Below are positions 27,107 to 36,708 of a stretch of DNA of 64,000 nucleotides, one piece after another. A model generated the notes under the pieces. It saw only the letters and a program-made list of their open reading frames with translations. It ran no database searches and was not told where the DNA came from. The stretch comes from Pirellulales bacterium (GTDB lineage: Bacteria > Planctomycetota > Planctomycetia > Pirellulales > Lacipirellulaceae), in the NCBI GenBank assembly GCA_019636345.1, contig JAHBXQ010000006.1, forward strand, positions 1 through 64,000. The letters are read 5' to 3'. How positions within the stretch are numbered: the stretch's first letter is position 1; every line of letters begins with the position of its first letter. Made by a program: the position numbers and the translations under genes.

Positions 27107-27784
27107 GTGATTGCTTCTTCCCGTCATCGCCGTCGCGCCTGGAAATGCCGGGCAACAAGCTTGCTCGTGCTAGCGATGGTGACGCTGTGCTCAGTGGGCG
27201 TGCCGCTCCCCGCAAGGATCGGGACGGGCGGCGGGGAGCGATTCCCCTGCGAGAGTTGCGGCTGCGGCTGTGCTTCGGCCGCGGCATGTTGGCGCGATTG
27301 TTGCTGCTTCAACTCGGAGCAGAAGCTCGCCTGGGCTCGCGACCAGGGGGTCGTGCCGCCGGAATTCGTGCTGTTCGCCGCCGCTCAGAAGCGCCGCGAC
27401 GAGACTTGCGGGTCCGTTGCTGCCCGCTCCGGCGGCAAGACGCCCCCCTGTTGCCGCAGCAAAAGTGACATGCCGCCTGGGAATCCCGCATTGCCGGCAG
27501 GCGAGCGTTCGTTGTGCGGCGACTCGGCGGGCTCGAGCTCAGCGTCGTCGCCAGCCGTGCGGCCCGAGCGGGGCCGTCCTCGCGTTGCGCTTTACTTCGC
27601 TGCGTTGCGGTGTCGGGGGGTGAACGTCACCGTCTCGCTGATGCCCCCTGCCCTTCCCGGCACGGCGCCCGAGACGCTCCTTGCCTTGCTCCCGATCGTT
27701 GCGGCGATCCCTCTGCCGCCGCCCCTGTACGTGTCTCCCGCGTACGACGTGGCCGCTCCTCCGCCGGACGCCGCGTGCGCTTAG
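27107..27784 (+). CDS. Cys-rich secreted protein with CxxCxCxC motif
   Basis: 225 aa from GTG 27107; the start is uncertain and TTG 27074 is possible. An Arg-rich n-region and hydrophobic stretch (TSLLVLAMVTLCSVGV) form a signal peptide. The mature N-terminus carries FPCESCGCGCASAAACW, then DCCCFNSEQKLAWARDQGVV. The pattern (many paired Cys, then a K-(L/V)-AWA-(R/K) helix) is one I associate with planctomycete-specific exported proteins, suspected to bind metal. The middle is low-complexity, and the C-terminal hydrophobic segment (about 185-205) may anchor it. No function is established. It precedes the PEP-CTERM genes by 147 bp. Confidence 0.65.
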   Translation: MIASSRHRRRAWKCRATSLLVLAMVTLCSVGVPLPARIGTGGGERFPCESCGCGCASAAACWRDCCCFNSEQKLAWARDQGVVPPEFVLFAAAQKRRDETCGSVAARSGGKTPPCCRSKSDMPPGNPALPAGERSLCGDSAGSSSASSPAVRPERGRPRVALYFAALRCRGVNVTVSLMPPALPGTAPETLLALLPIVAAIPLPPPLYVSPAYDVAAPPPDAACA

Positions 27785-27931
27785 GCGCCGGTTTCGGCAA
27801 TTCTGATTGATACTTCGCCGCGGGTTTGAGGTCGGGCTCGTTGCTCGGCGGTTCTCGCGCGTCGCGCAGGCTTCGTTCGCTTGCGCCGCAGCTCGCGGCG
27901 AGTGGTTCCTTCATCTTGAGGAGTGCGCTCA

Positions 27932-28774
27932 ATGCGTTTCATGTTGTATGTTGCGACGGTCTCCGTCGCATTCGTTTCGGCTGCGAGAACGGCTTCGGCC
28001 CACGGTCCGCAGATTCAGACCACCAATGACAACGGCAAGATCGTCACTCGGCGCATCGTCGACGACTCGGCGTACAGCACGGCGCTGACGCCGGCGACGT
28101 CGCTGTACGTGATGCCGCTTGCCGAGTACCTGGGGGTGTGGCGGGCCCAGCCGGACGGGTCGACTCAACTCGACGGCACGCCGAACTACATCGGCTGGCC
28201 CGGGTTTGCGTACGGCTACGGCTATGACGCCGCGACGAACCCGGCGCCGTTTCCGCTCGGGTCGAGGTTTGTGCTGGGGTTCGTCGACGGGTTGAAGGCC
28301 TGGGACGGCGCGGCGTTCGTCGACGCCGGCGACGTTCAGGCTCAGGCCTATCGCGGGTCGTCGGCAAGTCCTTCGGCGCTGATGACCACCAGCGATGCGG
28401 GGCCGTACGAGAGTTTCCTGTTTCCCAATCCGTTGGCGTTTTCAAACGCGAACGTGCACGCATCGGTCCACTACCGGATGCTGGGGGACGGAGCGTCGAC
28501 GACCAGTCCGTTGGCCGACGGTCTGTACCTGCTGAGCATGCAACTCGACAGCACGGATTCGTCGTTGACGGCGAGCGATCCGTTCAGGTTTCTGCTGGTC
28601 AAGGGCGCTGCGCCCGAGACGGTCGCAGCGGCCGTGGCGGCGCTGGGGTACGCTCCGGGAGAAGTCCAGAGCCTAGTGACGATCCCGGAACCGGGAACCC
28701 TCGCCCTGATCGCCAGCGGCGTGTGCGCCCTAGCGGTCGGTTGGCGCCGGCAAGCTTGGGGAGTCCGATCGTGA
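27932..28774 (+). CDS. PEP-CTERM sorting-domain protein with HG-type mature N-terminus
   Basis: 280 aa. Start ATG 27932 with GAGGAG 8 bases upstream. The signal peptide ends ASA before HGPQIQ, so the mature protein would begin with His. The C-terminus has [21 protein letters not shown] plus Arg residues, a PEP-CTERM sorting signal cleaved by an exosortase-type enzyme. The core is beta-rich with no known domain. It is likely an exported or matrix protein. It is coupled by a GTGA overlap to the pseudopilin gene, so the pair is made together. A related layout (HGAPLQI and PEP-CTERM) occurs in the protein at 29488-30510. Confidence 0.82.
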   Translation: MRFMLYVATVSVAFVSAARTASAHGPQIQTTNDNGKIVTRRIVDDSAYSTALTPATSLYVMPLAEYLGVWRAQPDGSTQLDGTPNYIGWPGFAYGYGYDAATNPAPFPLGSRFVLGFVDGLKAWDGAAFVDAGDVQAQAYRGSSASPSALMTTSDAGPYESFLFPNPLAFSNANVHASVHYRMLGDGASTTSPLADGLYLLSMQLDSTDSSLTASDPFRFLLVKGAAPETVAAAVAALGYAPGEVQSLVTIPEPGTLALIASGVCALAVGWRRQAWGVRS

Positions 28775-29442
28775 GACGAAACCCAAGAGCCTTTACGCTG
28801 GTGGAGCTGTTGGTGGTGATCGCCGTCATCGGCTCCATGGCTGCGCTCTTGTTGCCGGCGGTGCAGAGCGCGCGGGAGACCGCGCGCTCTGCCGTCTGCA
28901 AGAGCCAGCTTCGCCAGATCGGCATCGCAATGCTGCGCTACTGCGACGCCCACGACGGCGAACTGCCCGACTGGTGGCATTCCGGCGCGGTCAAAGGCTC
29001 GCGGAGTTGGATCTACACGCTGGCGCCCTTCATGGAAAACGTGGACGCAATCCGCGTTTGTCCCCAGGACGCCCGCGCCGACGATCGGCTGGCCACTCGG
29101 GCCTCGAGTTACGCGATCAACAACTACCTGACGACGACCGGTCCCGGCGCCGTACGTTTCCTGCGGCAAGTTGCGGCGACCTCGCGCACGGTGGCGACCA
29201 TGGAACTGGCCGACGCGCTCCCCGCGGAGCCGCTCTACGAACACACGCACTCGACCGAGTGGTTCGCGCCGCTCAACGTGCTCGACGGAGTCGTGCTCCA
29301 GGAGATTTCCCGCGAGGTGCAGCTCGACCGCCATCACCGGGCGAGCCATTTTCTGTACCTCGACGGTCACGTGACGCTTGTCCCTGCGGACCAAGTCGCG
29401 GCGTGGGCCGCCGAGGGGTTTGACTTCGCCAAGGCGGAGTGA
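28771..29442 (+). CDS. Type II/IV-like pseudopilin, DUF1559-related
   Basis: 223 aa from GTG 28771, overlapping the previous stop (GTGA). [16 protein letters not shown] is a class III prepilin N-terminus (cleavage before Phe, Glu at +5) followed by '[15 protein letters not shown]', identical in style to planctomycete DUF1559 proteins. The C-terminus keeps a short variant of the H-x9-DG motif ('[12 protein letters not shown]'). It is shorter than typical DUF1559 members (about 300-350 aa). It would be processed by prepilin peptidase and inserted in a pseudopilus. Coupling to a PEP-CTERM protein suggests co-export or assembly. Confidence 0.88.
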   Translation: MRRNPRAFTLVELLVVIAVIGSMAALLLPAVQSARETARSAVCKSQLRQIGIAMLRYCDAHDGELPDWWHSGAVKGSRSWIYTLAPFMENVDAIRVCPQDARADDRLATRASSYAINNYLTTTGPGAVRFLRQVAATSRTVATMELADALPAEPLYEHTHSTEWFAPLNVLDGVVLQEISREVQLDRHHRASHFLYLDGHVTLVPADQVAAWAAEGFDFAKAE

Positions 29443-29487
29443 CGACGCGAGGGCCGAGGTGCGCCACGTCGCTTCGGCGACAGTGAG

Positions 29488-30510
29488 ATGAAAACTGCAT
29501 ACTGGAATGGGATGACAACCATGACGAACGATTTGCTCGCGAGTGCGAGTTGGGGAGGTCGCCTTGTTCATGCGCTGGGCGTCTGCTGCGTTTGGCTGAT
29601 TGCTGCGCTGCCGGCTGCGCGGACCTTCGGCCATGGTGCGCCGCTGCAGATCAACGGTGCCAGCGGCGCGCTGGTCGTGAGCGGGGGACTTGCTCTTGGT
29701 CCCGGATTCGTCGCTCAGGCCTTCGATCCCTCGGAGGACGCGGGGCTCGATTTCCCCGGCGTAACGGTCCGCACAGACCTTCCCGGGTACGACGTGACGA
29801 ACGTCGCCGGCGGGGTGCTGCAACTGGAGGTTCTTTCGCGGCGGGACTTATCGACCCCCGGCGCCCCGCAGCGCTGGTTGTGGTACTGGGACCCGACGCT
29901 CGCGACGGTGGCCGCTGCAGGCGAGGACCCCGATTTCACGCTCCGCCGCAAGGACTTGCTGGGGAGCGTAACCTTCGACCAGTTCGACGGGACCTCGGCC
30001 AGCGTGTTGCCGATCACCGAATCGCTCGGCCTCAATTCGCATCAGCATTACTTGCGCTATGAGTTGGACAACGTACCGGCCGCTGCGTTCGGCGTTTATG
30101 GGTTCTTCGCACGCGTCCTGGCTCCAGGGTACGCCTTTTCGGAGCCTGTTTTGCTTGCGTTCGGGTACGGCATCGACACGCTGCAGTACGCCGCCGGGGC
30201 CTATGCGATCAATCTGGCCGCGGCGTTCGCGGGCGACTTCGACGCGAGCGGCGCAGTTGACGGCGGCGACTTTATGCTGTGGCAGAGGACGCTGGGTGCG
30301 ACCGGCGCCTATCCCCTTGCGGACGGAACGCTTGACGGCGTCGTCGATATCGCCGATCTTGTCTTGTGGCAGTCCCAGTACGGCGAACCGCTCATCGGCG
30401 ACAGTTCAATCGCCGCCGTTCCTGAACCGTCGTCTTTGGTTGCTGCTGCGTGCGTTCTGGCAGCCTGGCTGCGGTTTGTCTACGACGCGCGGCGCAAGCC
30501 AAATCGGTAG
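29488..30510 (+). CDS. Dockerin-like and PEP-CTERM secreted protein
   Basis: 340 aa (ATG 29488; in-frame ATGs at 29512 and 29521 are alternatives). A signal peptide ends near RTFG before HGAPLQI, again giving a His-Gly mature start. The beta-rich body ends in a paired EF-hand-like dockerin I repeat: GDFDASGAVDGGDFMLWQ and 'DGTLDGVVDIADLVLWQ' (about 245-285), whose Asp/Asn positions bind Ca2+. A PEP-CTERM follows: VPEPSSLVAAACVL plus Arg/Lys. Cohesin partners are unknown in planctomycetes. It resembles a paralogue of 27932-28774. Confidence 0.85.
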   Translation: MKTAYWNGMTTMTNDLLASASWGGRLVHALGVCCVWLIAALPAARTFGHGAPLQINGASGALVVSGGLALGPGFVAQAFDPSEDAGLDFPGVTVRTDLPGYDVTNVAGGVLQLEVLSRRDLSTPGAPQRWLWYWDPTLATVAAAGEDPDFTLRRKDLLGSVTFDQFDGTSASVLPITESLGLNSHQHYLRYELDNVPAAAFGVYGFFARVLAPGYAFSEPVLLAFGYGIDTLQYAAGAYAINLAAAFAGDFDASGAVDGGDFMLWQRTLGATGAYPLADGTLDGVVDIADLVLWQSQYGEPLIGDSSIAAVPEPSSLVAAACVLAAWLRFVYDARRKPNR

Positions 30511-30680
30511 AATAGCGGGCAAAACGTCGGCCGATCTCGGCCGTTGACGTGCCAAGCCGATTCGCCGGTAGGCGAGACGACGCCCGGCAGTATAGAATGC
30601 ATGCCACGGTTAGCGCAATTGCCCCTGCGTTTCCCGTGGGTCGTAGGTTTCCGCTAAGGTCGTCGCCTCTGAGTTTTGCC

Positions 30681-32033
30681 ATGCCTTGCCGTTCATCTTG
30701 GTCTCATTTGCTTCAACCTCGGTCGGTCGCATTTCTCGTGGCGCTCGGGACGTGCTTTGTCATGCTCGTGCCCTCTGCGGCACATGAACATGCGCCGCAC
30801 GTCAAAGTCGCTCCCAAAGAGCAGTTCAAGCCTACGCCGCTGCCGGATCGGGTCGTGCTGACCTGGAGCGGCGATCCGACGACTTCGATCGACGTCACCT
30901 GGCGAACCTCGGACTCCGTCGGACGAACCGTAGCCGAGTTCCTGCCCGCCGCCGAAATTGTGGGGGACCACGGCGACGGCAACGTCGACGGCTGCTTCAA
31001 GGCGAAGGGCGGCTCTGTCGTGTTTGAGTCCGACCTGGGGTCGTCCCGTGTTCACTCCGTAAAACTGGAGGGTTTGGAGCCGGCGACGATGTACGCCTAC
31101 CGCGTGGGGGACGGCGTCAATTGGAGCGAGTGGTTCCAGTTTCGCACGGCCGCCGCGACCGACGAGCCGTTCACGTTCATCTACTTCGGCGACGCCCAGA
31201 ATGCGCTTCGTTCGCTCTGGTCGCGCGTGATTCGCGAGGCCAATCTGCGGGCGCCCCGCGCGTCGTTCATGCTGCATGCCGGCGACCTGATCAACTCCTC
31301 GAACAGCGACGCGGAATGGGGCGAATGGTTCGGCGCCGGGGCGTGGCTCAACGGCAGCATTCCGTCGGTCGCCACGCCCGGCAACCACGAATACGGCAGC
31401 ATCTTCAAGCTTGATCGTCACTGGCGACCGCAGTTCGCGTTTCCTCTGAACGGCCCGCCGGGACTTGAGGAGACCGCGTACTGGTTTGATTACCAGGGCG
31501 CCCGGTTCGTGTCGCTGAACTCCAACGAGCGGACCGAGGAGCAATGCGAGTGGCTCAAGGGCGTTCTCGCCGATCCTCAGCGGCCTAAGTGGACGGTGCT
31601 GACGTTCCATCATCCGATCTATTCAGCCGCGAAGGACCGCGACAATTCCAAACTGCGCGAGCTATGGCGGCCGATCATCGAAGAGTACGGCGTTGATCTG
31701 GTGCTGCAGGGTCACGACCACGCCTACGCTCGCAGCGGGCTGGGGGGACCCAAGAACGTGGCCGAAGGGTTGCGCCGACAGGAAAGCAATACGGTGTATG
31801 TCGTCAGCGTCAGCGGACCCAAGCAATACTCGCTGGCCGAATCGTGGGATGTGAGCCGGGTCGCCTCGGGCGTGCAGTTGTTTCAGGTCATCCATGTTTC
31901 GCCGGAGAGCATCCGCTACGAGGCCCGGCTCGCCACTGGCAAACTGTACGACGCTTTCAAGCTGGAGAAGTCGGCCGACGGCAAGAGCACGCTGACCGAG
32001 GAGATTCCCGAAGGGGACGAACAGCGGCACTAA
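30681..32033 (+). CDS. Purple acid phosphatase-like metallophosphoesterase, secreted
   Basis: 450 aa. A signal peptide ends around SAAHEHAP. An N-terminal Ig-like/FN3 domain (about 45-145, 'DRVVLTWSGDP', 'VKLEGLEPATMYAYRV') is typical of purple acid phosphatases. The metallophosphoesterase core has YFGDAQN, AGDLINS, PGNHEYG, FHHPIYS and GHDHAYAR, the dinuclear metal ligands. It would release phosphate from esters in the periplasm or outside. The start ATG 30681 gives a clean signal peptide; the frame upstream is unconserved. The mature N-terminus is His-rich. It converges with the sigma-54 regulator. Confidence 0.9.
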   Translation: MPCRSSWSHLLQPRSVAFLVALGTCFVMLVPSAAHEHAPHVKVAPKEQFKPTPLPDRVVLTWSGDPTTSIDVTWRTSDSVGRTVAEFLPAAEIVGDHGDGNVDGCFKAKGGSVVFESDLGSSRVHSVKLEGLEPATMYAYRVGDGVNWSEWFQFRTAAATDEPFTFIYFGDAQNALRSLWSRVIREANLRAPRASFMLHAGDLINSSNSDAEWGEWFGAGAWLNGSIPSVATPGNHEYGSIFKLDRHWRPQFAFPLNGPPGLEETAYWFDYQGARFVSLNSNERTEEQCEWLKGVLADPQRPKWTVLTFHHPIYSAAKDRDNSKLRELWRPIIEEYGVDLVLQGHDHAYARSGLGGPKNVAEGLRRQESNTVYVVSVSGPKQYSLAESWDVSRVASGVQLFQVIHVSPESIRYEARLATGKLYDAFKLEKSADGKSTLTEEIPEGDEQRH

Positions 32034-32047
32034 ACCGCGCTGCGCCG

Positions 32048-33592
32048 CTACCTTGGACCGCGAAACGTCGTCCAATCGATCCCCAGCTTTCGCATCCGCG
32101 CCCGGAGGGTGTGGGGATTGACGTCGAGGAGCTTGGCTGCGCCGGCGCCCCCTTCAATTCGTCCCTGCGTCGTCGTCAAGGCATGTTCGATATGCTGCCG
32201 CGTAGCCGCGTCGAGCGTGATGACCTCAATGCCGTCGTTCGGTCGACTCGTCTCCCGCGAGGGCGCCTTCGCCGTCGTCGAGAACCCCAAGGCCGCTTCG
32301 ATCTCCAGGCTCCGTCCGTCGCCGAGAATTGCGGCGCGGTCGATGACTGCCCCGAGTTCGCGGATGTTGCCGGGCCAGTCGTAATTCCGCAGCAGTGCAA
32401 CGTCGGCAGCGCTCGGCATGACGGGCGACAGCCCGAATCGCGTCGCCGCACGGCCGGCGAAGTGCTCGGCAAGTTCGGCGATGTCGCCCAACCGGTCCCG
32501 TAGCGGAGGGAGCAGAATCGGAAACACGGCGATCCGATACCACAGATCCTCGCGAAAGCCGCCGCTCTGCGCCATTCCGGCCAAGTCGCGGTGAGTCGCG
32601 GCGACGACGCGGACGTCGACCCGCACAGGTTCGCCCCCCCCGACCCGCTCGATGAACGAGTCCTGCAGAACGCGCAGAAATCGGACCTGGGCGTCGGGAG
32701 GCAGTTCGCCGATCTCGTCCAGAAAGAGCGTTCCGCCGTCGGCGCGTTCAAACCAGCCGCGCCGCTGTTCGGTGGCGCCGGTAAAGGCCCCCTTCTCGTA
32801 GCCGAAGAGGTGCGAGTCGACGAGCTCGCGGGGAATGGCGCCGCAATTGACGCGGATGAAAGGACCGTCGCGGCGTCCGCTGCGCTGGTGGACGGCGCGA
32901 GCGACGACCTCCTTGCCCGTACCCGTTTCGCCCAAGAGCAGGACGGGGGCGTCGGATTGGCTGACGAGTTCGACGCGAGACATCACCTGCGCAAGCCCCC
33001 CCTCGGCCCCGACGATATCGTCGGTGATGTCGGTGCGTCCCAGGCGACGCAATAAGGAGCGCCGGTCGGCCTCGGCGGCCTCGCGATACGTTGCCAGTTC
33101 GTGCAAGCGGCGATCGTTCGCCAGCGCGGCGGAGAGCGGCTCCTGAAGCGCGGCGATGATCTCTTCATCTCGAAGAGTGAAGCGGACCCCCGCGGGGGCT
33201 ACGATTGCCATTGCCCCGAAGGAATCGTCGCCATGAGCCAGCGGGGCCGCACGAAGGTCGCGACTTGGCTCGATGGAGCGGGCAAGTTGCAGCAACTCGA
33301 CGAGCCGGTTGCGGCCGTCCGGCGTCGCGGGACGACCTTGACGGATCCAGCCAAGCAGCCGCTTGAAATCTGCCGGCGAGAGCTCGCCGTCTCCGACCGT
33401 GGGCCGTGCGGATTGCGGCGTCGCAGCGACGCACGCCGCGAAGTGATGGTCCTGCTCGACGCGATAAACCAAGAGCTTTTCGAGCGGCAAATGTTCGTCG
33501 AGCAGCCTGGCAATCCCGGCGACCGACTCTTGAATCTCGATGTGCTGGCATGCTTCGCGCCAGACTTGCAGCAGGACATTTCGGTGGGGCAT
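32048..33592 (-). CDS. Sigma-54-dependent transcriptional activator with GAF-like sensor
   Basis: 514 aa. The N-terminal part (about 15-165) looks like a GAF-type sensor and lacks a receiver Asp. AAA+ domain: Walker A GETGTGKE (221-228), the sigma-54 contact loop GAFTGA (268-273), and Walker B in GGTLFLDEIGE (286-296). The Fis-type HTH is at the C-terminus ('LLDVNPHTLRARMRKLG'). It melts sigma-54 promoters after binding upstream enhancers. It is divergent from the sulfate ABC operon, and the spacer holds two dyads and a -24/-12 promoter, so that operon is the likely target. The effector is unknown; a sulfur-status signal is inferred. Confidence 0.93.
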   Translation of the reverse strand: MPHRNVLLQVWREACQHIEIQESVAGIARLLDEHLPLEKLLVYRVEQDHHFAACVAATPQSARPTVGDGELSPADFKRLLGWIRQGRPATPDGRNRLVELLQLARSIEPSRDLRAAPLAHGDDSFGAMAIVAPAGVRFTLRDEEIIAALQEPLSAALANDRRLHELATYREAAEADRRSLLRRLGRTDITDDIVGAEGGLAQVMSRVELVSQSDAPVLLLGETGTGKEVVARAVHQRSGRRDGPFIRVNCGAIPRELVDSHLFGYEKGAFTGATEQRRGWFERADGGTLFLDEIGELPPDAQVRFLRVLQDSFIERVGGGEPVRVDVRVVAATHRDLAGMAQSGGFREDLWYRIAVFPILLPPLRDRLGDIAELAEHFAGRAATRFGLSPVMPSAADVALLRNYDWPGNIRELGAVIDRAAILGDGRSLEIEAALGFSTTAKAPSRETSRPNDGIEVITLDAATRQHIEHALTTTQGRIEGGAGAAKLLDVNPHTLRARMRKLGIDWTTFRGPR

Positions 33593-33610
33593 CAGCAGAG
33601 AATCCAGATT

Positions 33611-33652
33611 ATGTCACGGGTCCGTGATATATCATGGATCAATCCGTGGTAT
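33611..33652. promoter_or_regulatory. Two enhancer-like dyads, candidate binding sites of the sigma-54 activator
   Basis: Dyad 1, 33611-33630: ATGTCACGGGTCCGTGATAT, 8 of 10 base pairs complementary. Dyad 2, 33629-33652: centred TCATGGA-TCAA-TCCGTGG, 9 of 12 complementary. Their centres are 20 bp apart (about two helical turns), and both carry the half-site TCCGTG(A/G)TAT. They lie about 110 bp upstream of the -24/-12 element and 19 bp upstream of the activator start codon. This is the arrangement expected of an enhancer that also autoregulates. Confidence 0.6.
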
Positions 33653-33735
33653 GTGCAAGTACATCGTTGCGCTAAATGTCTGTGAAATCCTGTAACGTGT
33701 TATTTAATAAGCTGTTGCGTCGTTTTGTGGGGATC

Positions 33736-33751
33736 TGGCATGAGGAGTGCT
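33736..33751 (+). promoter_or_regulatory. Sigma-54 (-24/-12) promoter of the sulfate transport operon
   Basis: TGGCATGAGGAGTGCT matches TGGCAC-N5-TTGCW with GG and GC exactly 10 bases apart. Transcription would start near 33763, 33 bp before the ATG at 33796. The embedded GAGGAG could instead be a ribosome-binding site for an ATG at 33754, but that start would put an acidic extension before the lipoprotein signal. Confidence 0.65.
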
Positions 33752-33795
33752 TAATGTCTGAATGTCCCGCAATCTCTATCCGTACGGAGTCGGCA

Positions 33796-34878
33796 ATGTC
33801 CCCCCATCGTGTTCCCTTGAGTTTCTTGTTCCTCGCGACGCTGGCTGCCGCAGTCGGTTGCAGCGATCAGGGGGCGTCCTCCCGCGTCGCCCCCACGTCG
33901 GCCTCCGTCGACGCCGGCTCGCGCGAGAAGCGGGCTGACTCGGTGACGCTGTTGAACGTCTCTTACGACCCCACGCGTGAGTTGTACAACGACTTCAACG
34001 CCGCGTTCGCGAAGCATTGGAAGGACGAAACGGGCCAAGACGTCGTCGTCGAGCAATCGCACGGCGGCGCCGCCAAGCAGGCCCGGGCGGTGATCGACGG
34101 GCTCAAGGCGGACGTGGTCACGCTCGCTCTTGGGTATGACATTGACGAGATCGCCCAGCGGACCCAACTGCTGCCGATCGATTGGCAATCGCGTCTTCCC
34201 CATCGCAGCGCACCCTACACATCGACGATCGTTTTTCTCGTCCGCCAGGGCAACCCCAAGTCGATTCAAGACTGGGGAGACTTGGTCAAGCCGGGGGTCG
34301 AGGTAATCACGCCCAACCCCAAGACCTCCGGCGGGGCTCGCTACAACTACCTTGCCGCTTGGGGGTACGCCCTTCGCCAGAACGACGGCGACGAGGCGAA
34401 AGCGCAGCAGTTCGTCGCTCGGCTTTTCAAGAACGTTCCGGTCCTTGATTCGGGCGCCCGCGGGTCGACGACGACGTTCGTCCAGCGGGGCATCGGCGAC
34501 GTGCTGCTGGCTTGGGAGAACGAAGCCTTGTTGGCCATCGACGAGTTGGGAGCCGGGACCGTCGAGATTGTCATTCCCTCGGTGAGCGTGCTGGCCGAGC
34601 CCCCCGTGGCGGTCGTCGACAAGAACGCCGCCGCCCACGAGGCGCTGGAGGTCGCCAATGCGTACTTGCAGTACCTGTACTCGCCCGCAGGGCAGCGACT
34701 CGCGGCCAAACACTACTACCGTCCGCAGCAGCCCGAGTTGGCTGATCCGGCCGATGTCGCTCGGTTCCCGAAGCTGGAGTTGTTTACCGTCCACGACGAA
34801 TTCGGCGGGTGGCAGGAAGCCCAGCGGAAGCACTTTGCCGACGGCGGCGTGTTCGACGCGATCTACCAGGCCAAGTGA
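33796..34878 (+). CDS. sbp: Sulfate ABC transporter substrate-binding lipoprotein
   Basis: 360 aa. Signal [20 protein letters not shown] then GCSDQ: a lipobox-type signal that makes this a lipoprotein, whereas enterobacterial Sbp/CysP are soluble. The mature part follows the sulfate-binding family: '[17 protein letters not shown]', [16 protein letters not shown], '[12 protein letters not shown]', '[20 protein letters not shown]' and '[12 protein letters not shown]'. It binds periplasmic sulfate or thiosulfate for CysTWA. The start was chosen for the lipoprotein signal and GGAG 7-8 bases upstream; ATG 33754 is an alternative. It is the first gene of the operon behind the sigma-54 promoter. Confidence 0.93.
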   Translation: MSPHRVPLSFLFLATLAAAVGCSDQGASSRVAPTSASVDAGSREKRADSVTLLNVSYDPTRELYNDFNAAFAKHWKDETGQDVVVEQSHGGAAKQARAVIDGLKADVVTLALGYDIDEIAQRTQLLPIDWQSRLPHRSAPYTSTIVFLVRQGNPKSIQDWGDLVKPGVEVITPNPKTSGGARYNYLAAWGYALRQNDGDEAKAQQFVARLFKNVPVLDSGARGSTTTFVQRGIGDVLLAWENEALLAIDELGAGTVEIVIPSVSVLAEPPVAVVDKNAAAHEALEVANAYLQYLYSPAGQRLAAKHYYRPQQPELADPADVARFPKLELFTVHDEFGGWQEAQRKHFADGGVFDAIYQAK

Positions 34879-34924
34879 CGCATCGCACAAACCGCTTCCG
34901 CAGGGACGCAGAAAGGTATCGCTC

Positions 34925-35761
34925 ATGTCCGCCCGACGATCACGCAACGTGCTGCCCGGTTTCGGCCTGACGATGGGCTATACGGTGCTGTATCTGAGTC
35001 TCGTGGTCCTGATCCCCTTGGCGGCCTTGCTGCTGAAGGCCGCGGGGCTGGGGTGGACCGACTTCTGGGCCGCGGCGACCAGTCCGCGGGTCATGGCCTC
35101 CTATCGGCTGACGTTCGGCACGGCGTTCGTGGCGGCGACGCTGAACGCGGCGTTCGGATTCATCGTCGCTTGGACCCTGGTCCGTTACCAGTTCCCGGGG
35201 CGGCGACTTGTGGACGCGATGGTCGACTTGCCGTTCGCGCTGCCGACCGCCGTGTCGGGGATCGCGCTGACGGCCGTCTATTCCAAGAACGGATGGCTAG
35301 GCCAGCACCTGGAGCCGCTGGGGGTGAAGGTCGCTTTCACGCCGCTGGGGATCATCGTGGCCATGACGTTTATCGGGCTGCCGTTCGTCGTGCGAACCTT
35401 GCAGCCCGCGCTGGCCGACCTGGAACGCGAGAGCGAGGAGGCGGCGGCCAGTCTCGGGGCCTCGCGATTGCAGACGTTCTTCAAGGTGATTCTGCCCAGC
35501 GTGCTGCCGGCGCTGCTGACGGGGTTCGCCCTGTCGCTGGCGCGAGGGATCGGCGAGTACGGATCGATCGTATTCATCTCCGGCAACATGCCCATGAAGA
35601 CCGAAATCACCTCGCTTCAGATCATCTCGAAACTCGAGCAGTACGACTTCGCGGGGGCCGCGGCGGTGGCGGTGACGATGCTGTTGATCTCTTTCATGCT
35701 GCTCTTGGCGATCAACTTGGTTCAACGCCTGTCGGGTCGCCGCTATCAAGGAGCGCTCTGA
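34925..35761 (+). CDS. cysT: Sulfate ABC transporter permease CysT
   Basis: 278 aa, about six membrane helices. 'LPFALPTAVSGIALTAVYS' and the EAA loop 'EEAAASLGASRLQTFFKVILP' are standard for CysT/CysU. It forms the channel with CysW. The ATG at 34925 was chosen because the longer open frame upstream overlaps the binding-protein gene and is Ser/Thr-rich. The gap from the binding-protein stop is 46 bp, and the next gene starts 1 bp after its stop. Together these point to a single transcript. Confidence 0.94.
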   Translation: MSARRSRNVLPGFGLTMGYTVLYLSLVVLIPLAALLLKAAGLGWTDFWAAATSPRVMASYRLTFGTAFVAATLNAAFGFIVAWTLVRYQFPGRRLVDAMVDLPFALPTAVSGIALTAVYSKNGWLGQHLEPLGVKVAFTPLGIIVAMTFIGLPFVVRTLQPALADLERESEEAAASLGASRLQTFFKVILPSVLPALLTGFALSLARGIGEYGSIVFISGNMPMKTEITSLQIISKLEQYDFAGAAAVAVTMLLISFMLLLAINLVQRLSGRRYQGAL

Positions 35762-35762
35762 C

Positions 35763-36653
35763 ATGGACGCTGCACTCCCACAACCGACCTTGAGCGTCCG
35801 CCCGGCGACGCGTCCGCGGATCGCCACGGAGGAATCGCCGCTGGTGCGCTGGGGTCTGATCGCGCTGTCGGTCGGGTTCCTGGGGTTGTTCCTGTTCGTG
35901 CCGCTGGCCGCGGTGTTCGCCGAAGCGTTGCGGAAAGGCTGGGGCGCTTACCTGGCGAGCTTCAACGATCCGCATTGCTGGTCCGCCGTGCGGCTCACCC
36001 TGCTGGTGACGGCGATCGCCGTGCCGCTGAACCTGGCGTTCGGGCTCGCTGCGTCTTGGGCGATCGCCAAGTTCGAGTTTCGCGGCAAGAGCCTGCTGAT
36101 TACGCTGATCGACCTGCCGTTCGCGGTCTCGCCGGTCGTGTCGGGGCTGATCTATGTGCTCGTGTTCGGCATGCAGGGATGGTTGGGGCCGTGGCTGGCG
36201 GGGCACGACGTGCAGATCATCTTCGCCGTGCCGGGAATCGTGCTGGCGACGGTGTTCGTCACCTTTCCGTTCGTAGCCCGCGAGGTGATTCCGCTGATGC
36301 AGGAGCAAGGGGCCGACGAGGAGCAGGCGGCCGTCTCGTTGGGCGCCAGCGGTTGGCAGACGTTCTTCCGCGTCACGCTACCGAACGTGAAGTGGGCCCT
36401 GTTGTACGGCGTGATTCTCAGCAACGCCCGCGCGATGGGCGAATTCGGAGCGGTGTCGGTCGTTTCGGGGCACATCCGCGGTCGCACGAACACGATGCCG
36501 TTGCACGTCGAGGTCCTTTACAACGAATACAACTTTGTCGCGGCCTTCGCGGTCGCGTCCGTCTTGGCGCTGCTGGCCCTGGTCACGCTCGCGCTGAAGG
36601 CCGCGGTGGAATGGCGCCTGCACGACGAGCGCGGAGCCACGGAAAAGTCTTGA
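35763..36653 (+). CDS. cysW: Sulfate ABC transporter permease CysW
   Basis: 296 aa with a cytosolic N-terminal extension of about 30 residues and six membrane helices. '[20 protein letters not shown]' and the EAA-type loop '[22 protein letters not shown]' identify CysW. '[22 protein letters not shown]' is a strongly conserved CysW block. It partners CysT in the channel. It begins immediately after cysT. The tail '[10 protein letters not shown]' is short and polar. Confidence 0.95.
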   Translation: MDAALPQPTLSVRPATRPRIATEESPLVRWGLIALSVGFLGLFLFVPLAAVFAEALRKGWGAYLASFNDPHCWSAVRLTLLVTAIAVPLNLAFGLAASWAIAKFEFRGKSLLITLIDLPFAVSPVVSGLIYVLVFGMQGWLGPWLAGHDVQIIFAVPGIVLATVFVTFPFVAREVIPLMQEQGADEEQAAVSLGASGWQTFFRVTLPNVKWALLYGVILSNARAMGEFGAVSVVSGHIRGRTNTMPLHVEVLYNEYNFVAAFAVASVLALLALVTLALKAAVEWRLHDERGATEKS

Positions 36654-36708
36654 CGTCGCCGGCTCGAATGCCGCGACCGTTTGCAATTCACTCGAGACCA
36701 CGCCGACT

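Noticed and set aside
33754..33798. ATG 33754 as the start of the sulfate-binding protein
   Set aside because: It would place an acidic stretch before the lipoprotein signal; the GAGGAG before it coincides with the -24/-12 promoter.
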